Shown here: positions 31,326 to 42,276 of the stretch, one piece after another
Layout of the letters: every line of letters starts with the position of its first letter
Position numbering within the stretch: position 1 is the first letter of the stretch
From: Hemileia vastatrix
Lineage: Eukaryota > Basidiomycota > Pucciniomycetes > Pucciniales > Zaghouaniaceae
Direction of reading: 5' to 3'
Length of the DNA: 64,000 bases
NCBI GenBank assembly: GCA_030280995.1
Contig: JASXTE010000011.1
Location: forward strand, 19,394,103 to 19,458,102
Made by a program: the position numbers and the translations under genes
Notes under the pieces: model-generated
Told to the model about the DNA's origin: nothing
What the model saw: only the letters and a program-made list of their open reading frames with translations
The model's database searches: none

Positions 31326-32884
31326 TTTCGAAAGTAGTTAAAAAATAAATAGATAAATGTGCTTTTAAAAATTATCTGATGTAGATAAAATAAATTAAAG
31401 TGTTTTCAGATTTGGAAGAGTAAGAGTTATTATGAATAAATAAATAAGTAAATATTTTTTAGGAATGCTAGGTTGCCTAAAATTGATAGAGAGAGTACGA
31501 TTGCTTGCATGTCCGATGAGACAATTTATAGATCCTTTTCTGTAGATTATTGCAGTTTTTTTTTTTCTTTTCTTTTCTTTTTTTCTTTTTTTTTTCACTC
31601 TGATGCACCGACTGCAAGGTTTAATGATAAAGGTTTCAAATCAATAATCAATAATATAAGCTAAATTGTAATTTCATAGCAGCCTTTTATGCATGTATGT
31701 GGGAAGAATAAAAATTCTTCGTAATCGCTCCATAAGATTGGGTGAAGGAGGAAAGTTTATTGAACTAGAAAAACAGGGATTTTTTTTTCTCTTTCAACCG
31801 TCTCCATGATCAACCTCCTCAAGGTTGTTCACACAAAAGTGATCAACTTTAAACATCAATCTCAAATGAGATACAGCTATTCGTCGAACTCTTGCGGTTT
31901 TCTTGTCTTCCTTTGCCTACTAAAAGCATAAGTCAGCTGACCTTGCCTCATATTTATTGGCGGGAAATGGGAGATTCGAAAACCGCAATCTATTTGCAAA
32001 TAGATGTAAACTATTAAGCCCATTTTCGTCATTATCTATCAAATGGTTTCTGACGGTTGAAAAGACAGCCTCCTTCATCAGAAGAGCTAAAGGTTATTCA
32101 CATATTAAGAGTAATTTGAGAAATTTAGATAAAAATGAGGTGATGGTGGGAAAAGCCTCAGGTCGAATAAGAAGTTTGGTTAATCGAGAGTTTTCAAAAA
32201 TCGACCGAGTTGATTACCTTCTCTTTTCTATTCCTTATTTCAGCAGTTAAACCTTAATAAAATACGATCAAGTGTAAAGTCGAAATAAAATCTCCTCCAC
32301 AGTCAATTTTTAATGGCCTATAGTGCCTTTAATGATAAGCTTCTCGGGAAATGGGGCGCGGTATGTTTCAATCTGTCAATACATCTAACTTCCTTTTTTT
32401 TTTCTTTTTTTTTTTTTTTTTTTTTGTAAAAATAATCAGTGGATCAATTGTCAGCTAGACTTTGACAATACGGGGAAATCTGAAACAAAAACCTGCTTTC
32501 CTGAAAAATTATTTAACTTGACAAAGAAAAAGAGAAGATTAAATGAAAAAATTAAAGTAAATTAAATTTAAAAAAAGAAAGTGAAGAAGAAAAAAAAAAA
32601 GAGAGAGAGAGAGATGTAGGGAAATTAACAGGAAAGGCAAAACTTTTGGGTCTGGGAACATGAAAGCTCAACTTGGCGATCCGCGATAAGGAGATCAATT
32701 GGTTCTCAATTCAAAAAAAATCAGTTCTAAAAGCATGATTCCTTGACAACAAATACTTAACTCACATACCAGAGCTCAAACTGTTTGCCTCCTGCCTTAG
32801 GACTGAGCTACACAAGAGGCCATGTTAACGAATTCTCAGACGTTTCGCCCGGTGAGAACGAGGATTTTCTTTAAGAGGACCTTT
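31326..32884. other. Region upstream of the host-type gene, no clear gene
   Basis: This presumably includes the promoter of the minus-strand gene at 31325. It contains T-rich tracts at 31558-31594 and 32394-32425 and a GA-rich tract near 32580-32614. An open + frame of 97 codons at 31957-32250 has no recognisable motif, and I do not call it a gene. Confidence 0.4.
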
Positions 32885-33077
32885 CACCTGATAGCAGGTG
32901 CCAATCCCTATCTTTGATTTAACTCCATTTCAGTTCAGCTGAAATTCTTCTGAAAAGGCTGCGCACTGAACAATGAGCACACTAGCTCACGCAATAAGAA
33001 ATCAAATTTATTCTTAAATCATAACTGGATATAGGGATAGGCACCTGCTAGCAGGTGCCACTTGATTTTTTGCGGTG
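32885..33077. mobile_element. MITE-like relic with GCTAGC palindrome
   Basis: Inverted sequences face each other: CACCTGATAGCAGGTGCC at 32885-32902 with ATCCCTATC, and GATATAGGGATAG with GCACCTGCTAGCAGGTGC at 33028-33058. The right side then runs to TTGCGGTG at 33077. The layout (CACCGC end, about 15 bases, then a GCTAGC palindrome) matches the other MITEs in this window. The left outer end is not recognisable. Confidence 0.55.
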
Positions 33078-33108
33078 TTTTTAAGTCAAAAGAAAGAAAG
33101 AAAAAATC

Positions 33109-33109
<1 letters not shown>

Positions 33110-33140
<31 letters not shown>
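33110..33140. repeat. AT dinucleotide microsatellite
   Basis: About 15 uninterrupted AT units. Confidence 0.95.
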
Positions 33141-33142
<2 letters not shown>

Positions 33143-33544
33143 CTATTAGATAACAACATGTGTCTTTTTTTAAAAAAAATTAACGCACACACCTTACTTC
33201 AACTTCCCACATTAACATTTAACAATTCACCGCGGCTGCGCCCCAACATCAACCATATACACCCATCAACTTACCTCTGCAGATCGATCATCTTCCTCGC
33301 TGACCGTCGAGAGTACAATTGGGGGCGGGAAAAGGTTTTTTTTATTGTTGAGTTGTACATGAATAAAAATATTAAACAAAACTCTAGCCCAGAAAACTTA
33401 CCAATTTAAAATTTTGAAAATAATTAACTTTTAATTTTAATTTTTTACACCAAAAAAAAAGTTGCAAAAAAATATAATAATTTTAAAAAAAATTAAATCA
33501 ACTCAAATCAAATTATAAAAAAAATTAAATTAAATTAATTAGAT

Positions 33545-33920
33545 CAAAATAAAATAAAATAAAATAAAATAAAATAAAATAAAATAAAATAAAATAAAAT
33601 AAAATAAAATAAAATAAAATAAAATAAAATAAAATAAAATAAAATAAAATAAAATAAAAATAAAATAAAATAAAATAAAATAAAATAAAATAAAATAAAA
33701 TAAAATAAAATAAAATAAAATAAAATAAAATAAAATAAAATAAAATAAAATAAAATAAAATAAAATAAAATAAAATAAAATAAAATGAAATAAAATAAAA
33801 TAAAATAATATTAATAAAATATAATAAAATATAATAAAATATAATAAAATAATATAAAATAAAATAAAATAAATATAATATAATAAAATAAAATAAAATT
33901 AAATAAAATAAAATAAAATT
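33545..33920. repeat. TAAAA pentanucleotide microsatellite
   Basis: About 240 bp of nearly perfect TAAAA units, then about 115 bp of degenerate copies with TAATA and TATAA variants. Confidence 0.95.
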
Positions 33921-34112
33921 GGTTGAAATTTTTTTAACTAAATTAAATTAAATTAAAACTGATCAGGTTGTTTTTAATACAAATATCTTTTTTTTTGTGC
34001 TCATAAATATATACTTGTTTCTACACGTATTATAAATTACATTTATTCAAATCCCATTTTCTTACTTCACAATTTTTCTTGTTGAATAGGTTACTCGAAA
34101 ATTGACATATAT

Positions 34113-34351
34113 CACCACACAATATAGGGGGTGGAATTTTTATCAAGTCCACAACCTTGGACTCAAATTCACCATAGATCAAACAAGCATTAATCTATTG
34201 ACAAAGGAACCATACAATCAGGGATGAACACCACTCAAAAGAACAGTTTTAGGTGGGTGTTCAAGTAGACTTCAGTATGGGTTCAGTATGAGTTCAGTCT
34301 GAGTTCAGGTTGGGAACTTGCTAGCAAGTCCACCCCTTATATTGTGTAGTG
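34113..34351. mobile_element. MITE copy 2 with GCTAGC terminal palindrome
   Basis: This 239-bp element is homologous to 15841-16101 in inverse orientation. It starts CACCACACAATATAGGGGG, ends in its complement and is flanked by TAT on both sides. The right inner palindrome (CTTGCTAGCAAG) is intact, while the left one has decayed. Confidence 0.87.
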
Positions 34352-36142
34352 TATACCACTCTGATATGCTACAACTTCAGTACCAAGTAAATACTTTCAA
34401 TTTTAAGTGCACCTTCTAAGGAAAGGCTATTTTAGCTTCCTCATTGTACCTCATCACTCCCCTTTTTGCTTAAATATACACTTTTTACATGCTCAATCCC
34501 CTTACCATGTTTGGAGAATTTTAACTCACTCATAATCTGGATTTAATTAAAATAGAATATTGAAACTTTTATAAAATAAATGAGGTATTTCTCCATGTGC
34601 TCTCATTTTCTTCCCGATTCAGACATATATTTTCAGTTAAAAGTGACTTTCTACACAAAGGAGGTGCATCTTCTCATTTAATATGTTCCTATATGTAGGT
34701 TTATTTGATAACTCATTTTCCAGTGATGCACCCATATAAATAAATAACTAAAAAGGGAAAAAATAAGTCATCTAAGCCAGAAATTTCAATAAATTTAGTA
34801 GAAGATATATTAAATTGTAGCTGTGTCTTCATGGATATAGATTCTAAAAAGACAAAATTCCAATTTCAGAATATTTTGGAGTTCTTTATTTTTTTGGTAT
34901 ATTAAACATCAAAAAAATGCTATATGTATCAAATATGAAGTGAGAAAATTTTAATAGAAATTATATGGAAATTGAGAGTCTTCAGAAATACTTTACTCAG
35001 ATTATGTTACAATGTTGTAAAAAACTTACCTTGAGCTTATGTTCATAAACTTTTATAACTATTATAGGTTCACTTTCATGGTTTTTATAAATTTCAATAA
35101 GATAAAGGTGGTGCATTTCTCCACCTATTTTCATAGCCTTATATTTCCATAATAAGTTGATTATCAGAGAAAATAACAGTTCCTTACCAGAATTTGGTGA
35201 AAAATATTTTTTAAATTCTCCTCTATCCATATCACTAAAAAAGACTTCAAGTTATTTATCCTGGTGCAAAAGCATATTTAAAGCCAATCTACAAAACTAA
35301 AAATACAAAATAACTGGAATAACATAAAAAAAATTTAAATCTAAAACACAATTATTTTTAGCTAAAACTAAGAATTCTTTCAATTAGTAAAAATAATTTT
35401 TGAAACAGAGCCCAGATATCATATAATCTCTTTGAAAAAGCAAAAGTTAAAAAGAATATTGAAAAAGATAATTAATTATCTGTGTTGATCCCCTTGAGTG
35501 ACATGGCTCACAAATATCCAAAGAATCTCAAGAGGATAATTAAATTTCATTCAATTTTACTCTTGAGGAGCAAGAATGACCCAAAATATGATTTGGAGTA
35601 GAATAATAAATGTATACAGAGAAAAATGAGGTAGGAAAGGGCTTAGAGGAGTGTGATAAGGTTGTAAAATTTAAGTTTCATACATTAAAGACATGAGAGT
35701 TATTTTAGGAGAGAAAAATGTTTTATTTTGATATATGCAGCTATGGTGAAGGTAGGGTATGTAAAAAGATTTCTGAAGGGGAAAAATGATGAGGATGAGT
35801 GAATGATTATCATAAGAAGATAAAGGTATCAGTAAAAAGAAAGAAAATATTAATGTAAAATATTCCTAATACATAAAAATTCTGTTCACAGATTTCAGGT
35901 TGAGCACTTTAAAGTTCCTAGAATAAAATAACCACCTGTGCATTGTTATATTTTGAGGTGTGAGAGACAATAAAATGGCCACAGTTACTAACTCAACCTT
36001 GGCACAAATGGATATGGAAAAGAAGTGGGAAATAACTCAACGCAGTATAAAGGTGAAATGGGGAATAAATTTACCCAAAGAGAGGATAAGGAGTGAGGAA
36101 CATCTTGAAACAATGGATCAAAAATGGGGGGAAACTCGACTC
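34352..36142. other. AT-rich spacer with possible exon remnants
   Basis: The only coding signal is a minus-strand frame at 34997-35230 starting MDRGEFKKYFSPNSGKELL. It runs into a perfect donor (CTCAAG then GTAAGT at about 35027). Possible downstream exons near 34830 and 34760 follow T-rich AG acceptors but do not form a recognisable protein. It may be a small spliced gene or a relic. I do not identify a family. Confidence 0.3.
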
Positions 36143-36607
36143 AATAGGGGGTATCAATGTTCAAGGATCTGCAATTAGGGATCACAATTTTTTTTTCCAG
36201 GATCAGACATTATTGATTGCAGATAATTCTTATCCACTAGCCCTGGGGCTAGTGGATAAAGATTTCACAATAATGAATTATCCCATCTCTTATACCCCAA
36301 TTTCAGTTCCTTATTCCTGATCACAAACTCATCCCATCCATGATTGATTTGTAAGCAAGTCACATGACATAAAATTGTGGATGAAATCCTTATGTGTCTC
36401 TTCACTCTATGCTACTTGATTTTGGTGGTAAACACATAACATTTTCTCTTATCCTTATGTGTCTCTTCACTCTATGATACTTAATCTTGGTGGGGAACAC
36501 ATAACATTTTTTTCTATCTAAAAAGCCCACCTGATCATTTGGTGGAAAATTTCCACTTCCCACTCATCACATAAACCTTCTACAACCAACCTTTTCTACC
36601 AAAAATA

Positions 36608-36842
36608 ATGAAGGACCTCTCTACTAGGAAGAAACTTCACTCAGCTATGAATTCTATCACTTTAACTTTGGCTTCTGACTCTGATTAAGACTCGGTTTTG
36701 CAAGACACTTTAGCTTACATGTCTTTTCAATGATCTTTATGAAGAAGAGCATCCCAGACCTGCACCTGCTCTCCCCCCCTTGAATCACAAAACATTCTTT
36801 CCACCAGCATATGCTCTGATATTATTCCAACCACCCTTTAAC
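36608..36842 (+). pseudogene. Remnant of H2 transposase with large internal deletion
   Basis: The start (MKDLSTRKKLHSAMNSITL) matches the N-terminus of the H1 transposase for about 45 residues with one stop. The sequence then jumps to the C-terminal NDLYEEEHPRPAPALPP and on to PPFN near 36842. All three catalytic acids are lost with the missing segment of roughly 1.1 kb. Confidence 0.8.
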
Positions 36843-37010
36843 ATTTATTAAATACAACCCATTAATTTTTTTTTCATACTCTACAAATTTTCAACTTCTT
36901 TGCTTTATTCACTTGGTTTGGTGTTTTTGTTTTTTGGATATTCATGTTTATTTTAGATTTATGGTGAATTTCTCTTTTTTGGATATCTCATTTGTTTTCA
37001 TTCACCAGCT

Positions 37011-37295
37011 CAACATGAAATCACATATTTTCTGCAATCACATAATTTTTCACTGTTTATTTTTTTCTTTCACTCCTCATATACTTTTCCTCCTCTCCTC
37101 CAACATCCCTCAAAAAAATTTCTTTCATTTATTTTCTCATATCATCTCTCCAGGTAAGTCATTTTATCCATTTTTTTTAAATTTTAATTGCTAATTATAT
37201 TTTTTTTAGTTTTTTTTTTCTGTTTATTTCTCTTTTTTGCATCTAATTTTTTTTTGTAAGTGTTTATTTTTGATTTTAATGGTAAAATTAACCTT
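37011..37295 (+). other. Conserved non-coding block downstream of the H2 transposase
   Basis: It contains CTCAACATGAAATCACATAT, then CTCTCCAGGTAAGTCATTTT near 37150, and ATGGTAAAATTAACC near 37285. The same order occurs in H1 and H3. The perfect donor sequence CAG/GTAAGT suggests a spliced transcript. Confidence 0.65.
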
Positions 37296-37729
37296 TTTAC
37301 TCTCCCTCTTTACTTTCTTTTTTAGCTCCATCACCCTACTCTTCATCCTTCTTTGGAATGTTCATCATCCTCCATTTCCCCTTTTTCCCTTTTTTACTTC
37401 CATGTAATTAAAGAATATGTTTTTCATATTCATTATGCATTTCACTTACCCCATATTCACTTTCCCCATAATTCCAACATAAATCTTTTTCACTCTGTTT
37501 TTGCTACTTTTCAATCAAGGTAAGTTTCATCTCCTTTTTTGCATGCCTATATATTATTTCACTCCTTCTAAGCAAATTTCATACTTAAATATATGTATGA
37601 CTCTTATCTGGATAACAGTGAACTTATTAAACTCCTTTTTTTTCTCATCTCCATTGTCACTTTTCAAGTTTTTGTAAAATTTTAAAAATCAGACTCGGAA
37701 TTAGAGTTAGGTTTATTCAAATCAAATTT

Positions 37730-38010
37730 AATTTTTAATGAAGATTCTCCTGAAGGATATTTCCCACAAATAGATTTGAATTTGGTTCAGTGGTTGCTGA
37801 GATATTGACTGTTTAAGTTGAGCCTTTTTTCAAAATTTATATTTTTTTATTTAATTTTTTTTATGAAAAAATTATGGTTAATTTTTTAAAATCACATTTC
37901 CTGTAACCAAAGAATCTTCTGAAGCCTATCTTTTATTTCATATAAACAGATTTGAAGTTGGTTCAGTGGTTCCTGAGATATTGACCTTTGAAGTTGAGCC
38001 TTTTTTTTCC
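37730..38010. repeat. Direct repeat in H2, counterpart of 18490-18810
   Basis: Two copies of a segment include AGATTTGAA, then GTTCAGTGGTT, then GAGATATTGAC. H1 carries the same duplication in reverse orientation. Confidence 0.75.
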
Positions 38011-38106
38011 AAATATCACTTAATTTATTTTGTGTTTTAATTTTTCATAATTAGATAATAAGGCTTCTAAAACTCTTATCTGATGCTTATATAGGATTTT
38101 TTCTCC

Positions 38107-38620
38107 CAAAGCTTAGCATCACTTAATTATTTCTTGGCCAATAGCTTGAAAAAATTATATATTTGTGCATTTCAATGTAATCATAAACTGGCCAAGAAAG
38201 CTGGACTTCCCAATTGGACAGATATGGAATTGGTTGAACTCAGTAAGGATTATATCTTTTATTCTAATGTTATCATCAACTATGGAGGATTTCATATCCA
38301 GAGCCATGTTCACAAAAACAATTCTAGTATACTTACTTTTTGGCTTTTTGGTTATATTGATCCTATTACTGGAAGATCAATCCCTTCAACTACTAAAATC
38401 AAAGACCATGGAATATAATTTCCAGATAATAAATATATCATTCACTTTGGTTTAGGAAACAGGATTATAGAAGAAATTGGTAATTCTTAAAGAGATAATC
38501 ATCAAACTACTAAGGCACCTCCTGGATTGGAATTTTCCAAAAAGTTTACTCATTTTGGATATTCTTTTCAGATCAATCAAAGTTTGATAAACCAGGTAAG
38601 TAAGGTAGGGGGTGAAGGAT
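38107..38620 (+). pseudogene. Tet/JBP-like 2OG-Fe(II) oxygenase relic in H2
   Basis: The frame reads AKKAGLPNWTDMELVELSKD, then GFHIQSHVHKNNSSILTFWL. The iron-binding HxD pair has become HxH (near 38306-38314), although the H1 copy still has HID. A stop follows at about 38416. Then come DNHQTTKAPPGLEF, with the candidate third ligand His, and FTHFGYSFQINQSLINQV. The sequence aligns with 16560-17040 of H1 throughout and ends at a GTAAGTAAGG donor near 38597. Family assignment rests on the order HxD-like, His and aromatic-rich F-x-x-x-G-x-x-x-Q-I, which is also seen at 62027-63260. Confidence 0.55.
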
Positions 38621-38939
38621 CAATGGTCACTAAAATATTAGTAATTAAAGTATTTCTTAATTATTATTTTTTTTCTAAATTTTTAATTTATCAGTTATAA
38701 AAGATAATGGTACAATTCAAGTATTGTACCATCAAGCCCTTGTGCTGTTTAAAAGTGGTCATTTAACTATATTCTATGAATGAGTTCATAATGCCATTAT
38801 TGTCATATGTTTTCTTTGACTTTGCTCATGAAATCATTGGCATATAGTATATGGGATTCTTTTACTTGGTTTATTATATTTTTTAATTGGTTTATTTAAT
38901 TTTTTATGAAATAAAATGAAAATTCGGTAATTTTTATCC

Positions 38940-39106
38940 CTACCAGAGTAAATTGCAGGGGGGGGGGGTATAGCCAATTTTTCAAATAAGATGTGTAAAA
39001 TATTTTACTTGAATAAATTTGGAATGAAATATGAAAAAAAGAATAAAAAAAATAGTCATTAAACATTTTCATTAAACAGTCAGTTTCCTCAAAAGAATTA
39101 TTTGAT
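38940..39106. repeat. G run and duplicated segment in H2
   Basis: A run of about ten Gs lies at 38957-38967. From 39008 a segment (AATGAAATATG to AAAACTTTCT) repeats at 39140-39260, the second copy being the 3' end of the Myb-like relic. Confidence 0.6.
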
Positions 39107-40130
39107 TTAATGCATTCTACAAAGAAAACTTTCTAAAAAATTGGATTGAAATATGAACAAAAAAATATAAAGAAAATAGTCATCAAACTTTTTAATTAAG
39201 CAGTCAATTTCATTAACAGCTTTGTTAGCTTTAACACATTCTATCAAGAAAACTTTCTTTTTTGAAAAATCTTCATGTTGATACTTGAGTTTCATCTGAT
39301 CCAATAGAAAATTGTTCTCAAGAGCCTTCTTTGATTTCTTTATCTCAAATTTCTTCTCCTCCAAGCCATGTGCTTTCTCATCTCTCTTTAAAGAGAGCTC
39401 AAATTTCTTCTCCTATTCTAGCTTCAGACATTCTTGCTTGAGGATCCTCATTTGATTCATTAACCTTTTTAGAAATAATTAAAAAGAGATGTGAATAAAA
39501 AATAAAACAACTAGACAAGAAATAAAAGTTCACTGGAGTGAGATCAGATTGGTTAATATTGCCAAATTATCTATTGAAAAGATATCCTAATTGGTGGAAG
39601 TCAAATGAGGGGAGGCTTGGGTAGAAGTGGAAGGAAAAAGATTTCTTTTGAAATCATGTTTGGAGATATTATCTTCTCCATCCAAAATGATTGCAGGATT
39701 AACATCAGCTTTCTCTCCAAATATGGAATCCATCTCTTTATATTAAGGACATAAATAATCATGTTTATTGTCTATAGTTTTGATACCCTTACTGATATAA
39801 AGGTCAGTAAAACCATAACCAGTGAAGATGGAAGAGTCTTAGACTTCTTGTATTTGGCTTGATAGTGCTTGAAGTGTTCAGAAATCTCTTTAGGCAAAAT
39901 ATTAATTCTTTCATTTGTCTTATTTCATAATTCATTGGCCATTAAAAGATATCCATTGATTTTTGATGCAGAGGGCCCTCCTACTTTAGTTGCATTCTCA
40001 GTACCAAAAAAAGAATCATAATTAGTTTTATTTTTCAGCCAGTTGATAAGTATGAGATGAACATCTTTTTTTTGTTGAACTGTCTTTGACTTCTCAGCTG
40101 AGCAGGGGAAAGAGGGAGTAATGGGATTTG
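39107..40130 (-). pseudogene. Myb/SANT-like protein relic of H2
   Basis: In minus sense the gene reads CSAEKSKTVQQKKDVHLILI, then FFGTENATKVGGPSASK and INGYLLMANEL with a stop, then KTNERINILPKEISEHFKHY. A damaged segment and the coiled-coil tail (KKSKKALENNFLLDQMKLKY) follow. It corresponds piece by piece to 687-882 plus 14282-15407 of H1. The uninterrupted codons across INGYLL show the empty site of Gypsy-1. Several stops and frame changes make it non-functional. Confidence 0.78.
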
Positions 40131-40494
40131 AAGAACATCTGGGGAATGGCTGCCTTTGAGTAGATCTATGATGATGAGGAATGTTGGGATATTTGAAGAT
40201 GAAAGGGAGAAGAAAAAAACAGATGAGATGAAGAGGGGTTTTAAATGAATAGAATGAATAGAAAGGATGGGAGTTTTTCAGAAAGGTAGGGAGGCTGGTA
40301 CATCCAGAAATTTGTCAAAGATGTGGTTATGGAAAATTGAAGATAAAAATGTCAGATAAAGGTGAACATTGGCACATAAAATAACTAATAACCCAATTAT
40401 TAGTAAAAATTAATTGTGGGAGATGATTTGGGTATAATGAGTTTTATCTTCAATTAATTTAATTGTGGATCAGTCAACATTAATACCCCCTAAT

Positions 40495-42276
40495 ATGTTA
40501 ATGTGATGGGGAACAGCTTAACCTAAGTTTAATGACACAGGGAATAACTCTACGAGTGAAATGTTGACATGGGAATAATTTTATCTGACTAAATAATGTT
40601 TCTAGGAATAACACTACTCAACTTTTAGATAAAAATACAATTTTGGGTGGAAGCAAAGGAAATAAGGCTGGTGAATGATGAGAAGCAACAAAAATCATAT
40701 TATATTTCAAAGTTAGAAACAATGAGAATAAGATATCTAATATAAATATTCAATTACTGATTAATTTACCTGGTTAATTATAAGAAGCTAAAAAATAGCA
40801 ATAAAGTGGAATGTTGAAATAATTGTATACTCTCTGATAATCACCAGGATTTGGCCAAAGAGAACAATTTCAATATAATGAAATAAAAGTACATATTTTA
40901 TTGGATATTTAAAAATGTATGTATATGTGCGTGTGTGTTTGTGTAATTTGCCTGACATTTAATGATGTGACACTAAGTAACAAGTGTAACAAAAAATTTT
41001 TGAAGTATATGTAATGAAATTGAGTAAGTCATTTGACTGCATGAGGCCAAAATTCCATAAAAGATAACATGCATGCACACATAGGGGGAAAAAGTAACAA
41101 CTTTACATTTGGTTCAATTGACATATTTAATTCATTTAATCAGTATGTGAACATAGAGTTTTGCAGCCCTCTTGTGAAAATTTTAAATTTTAAATTTTTT
41201 CATCTTCCTGAAAACATCACTAACACTTCTCACACTAAAGAAAAATTCTCTCAGTTTCCTTGATGAGAGAAGAAACCAGAAGAGTCTCTATAATCCTATA
41301 GAAATGAATTGAAATAATTATAACACAGAAAAGTGGGACTAAAGATTAATAGACAGAAAATTAATAAATAAAGATAATATTCACCACAGAAAAAATGGGG
41401 GGGTATTGCTAGCAATACCCCTCATTTAAAAATGTTGGGAAGTGGTTGGAAAGCTGTTGGAAGGCTGTTGGGAGTTCATTGTGAAACCAGATTTAAATTA
41501 ATTGGACAAAGATTTGGTAATCAGTTAGACCTAGGTTCAACAGAAATCAATCACAGGTTTCTTGGAGCTTGGTGATTACTTTGATTTTGAGCTGAGCACA
41601 TATTGAGAAAAGCTTGAACATATCACTTAAAATATCATAATATTCACTTTCCCATCTTGTGGAAAGCAAAATTTGATATTCGTTCTAAGAATATCTACAT
41701 ATATTTTCTTGCCAACTTGGTAACAGAAGGTTGAACTGTAGTATCTCAATTATTACACTAGACTACATAGATATTTGATAAAACATACAATTCAAATCAA
41801 TTTTAATATTATTGAGATCACCATAAGTGTCTGTCCAAAGACTTACAAAAAGTATGTTAGTATCAAGACATCGTTCTAGGTAGTAGTTTCAATTTGGATT
41901 TTGAACTGACATCTAAAGCATTTTACTATTAGACAGAAACATAAATAAGTGTAATGAGAGTGAAATTATTCTATTTTGTGATTATAATGTAACGATAAAG
42001 CACATTTTTATTGAGAAAATTTTTCTTCCTCCACAAACCAAAATTTACTCTATAGGCTCAAGATTTATTTTTAAGCCATATTATTCATTTCAGTTATCAT
42101 TGATTTACTTCCAATATTTATTAAAAAGATAATAATAATACATGTGAAAGAATTATGAGCTTAGCATAGCATATGCTAAAAAGTTATTTTGTCGTTTTAT
42201 TCAAAAATGATTATTCATTTTTTGCTTCAATTAATCTTTTAACAACCACTATCTTCAGATACTATTATTACTTATT
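40495..42276. other. AT-rich spacer with one MITE-end-like palindrome
   Basis: I see no gene. At 41382-41421 CACCACAG, an A run and a perfect 22-bp palindrome with core TATTGCTAGCAATA reproduce the end structure of the MITEs, but no matching right end is visible. A short GT-rich run lies near 40927-40943. Confidence 0.5.

Larger units (their letters stand above)
36146..40491. mobile_element. PIF/Harbinger-like DNA transposon H2, internally deleted
   Basis: TIRs starting AGGGGGTATCAATGTTC and their complement at 40475-40491 are flanked by AAT (36143-36145 and 40492-40494). It is collinear with H1 in reverse: transposase remnant (+), conserved non-coding block, direct repeat, Tet/JBP-like relic (+) and Myb-like relic (-). 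It lacks both Gypsy insertions. Most of the transposase is deleted, so it could move only with enzyme supplied elsewhere. It serves as the empty-site reference for H1. Confidence 0.88.

Noticed and set aside
31957..32250. Open + frame of 97 codons
   Set aside because: No motif, no splice context and no second copy. It lies where the promoter of the minus-strand gene should be.
36143..40494. Reading H2 as two separate small elements
   Set aside because: The two ends match as one TIR pair with the same AAT duplication, and the internal order mirrors H1 from end to end.
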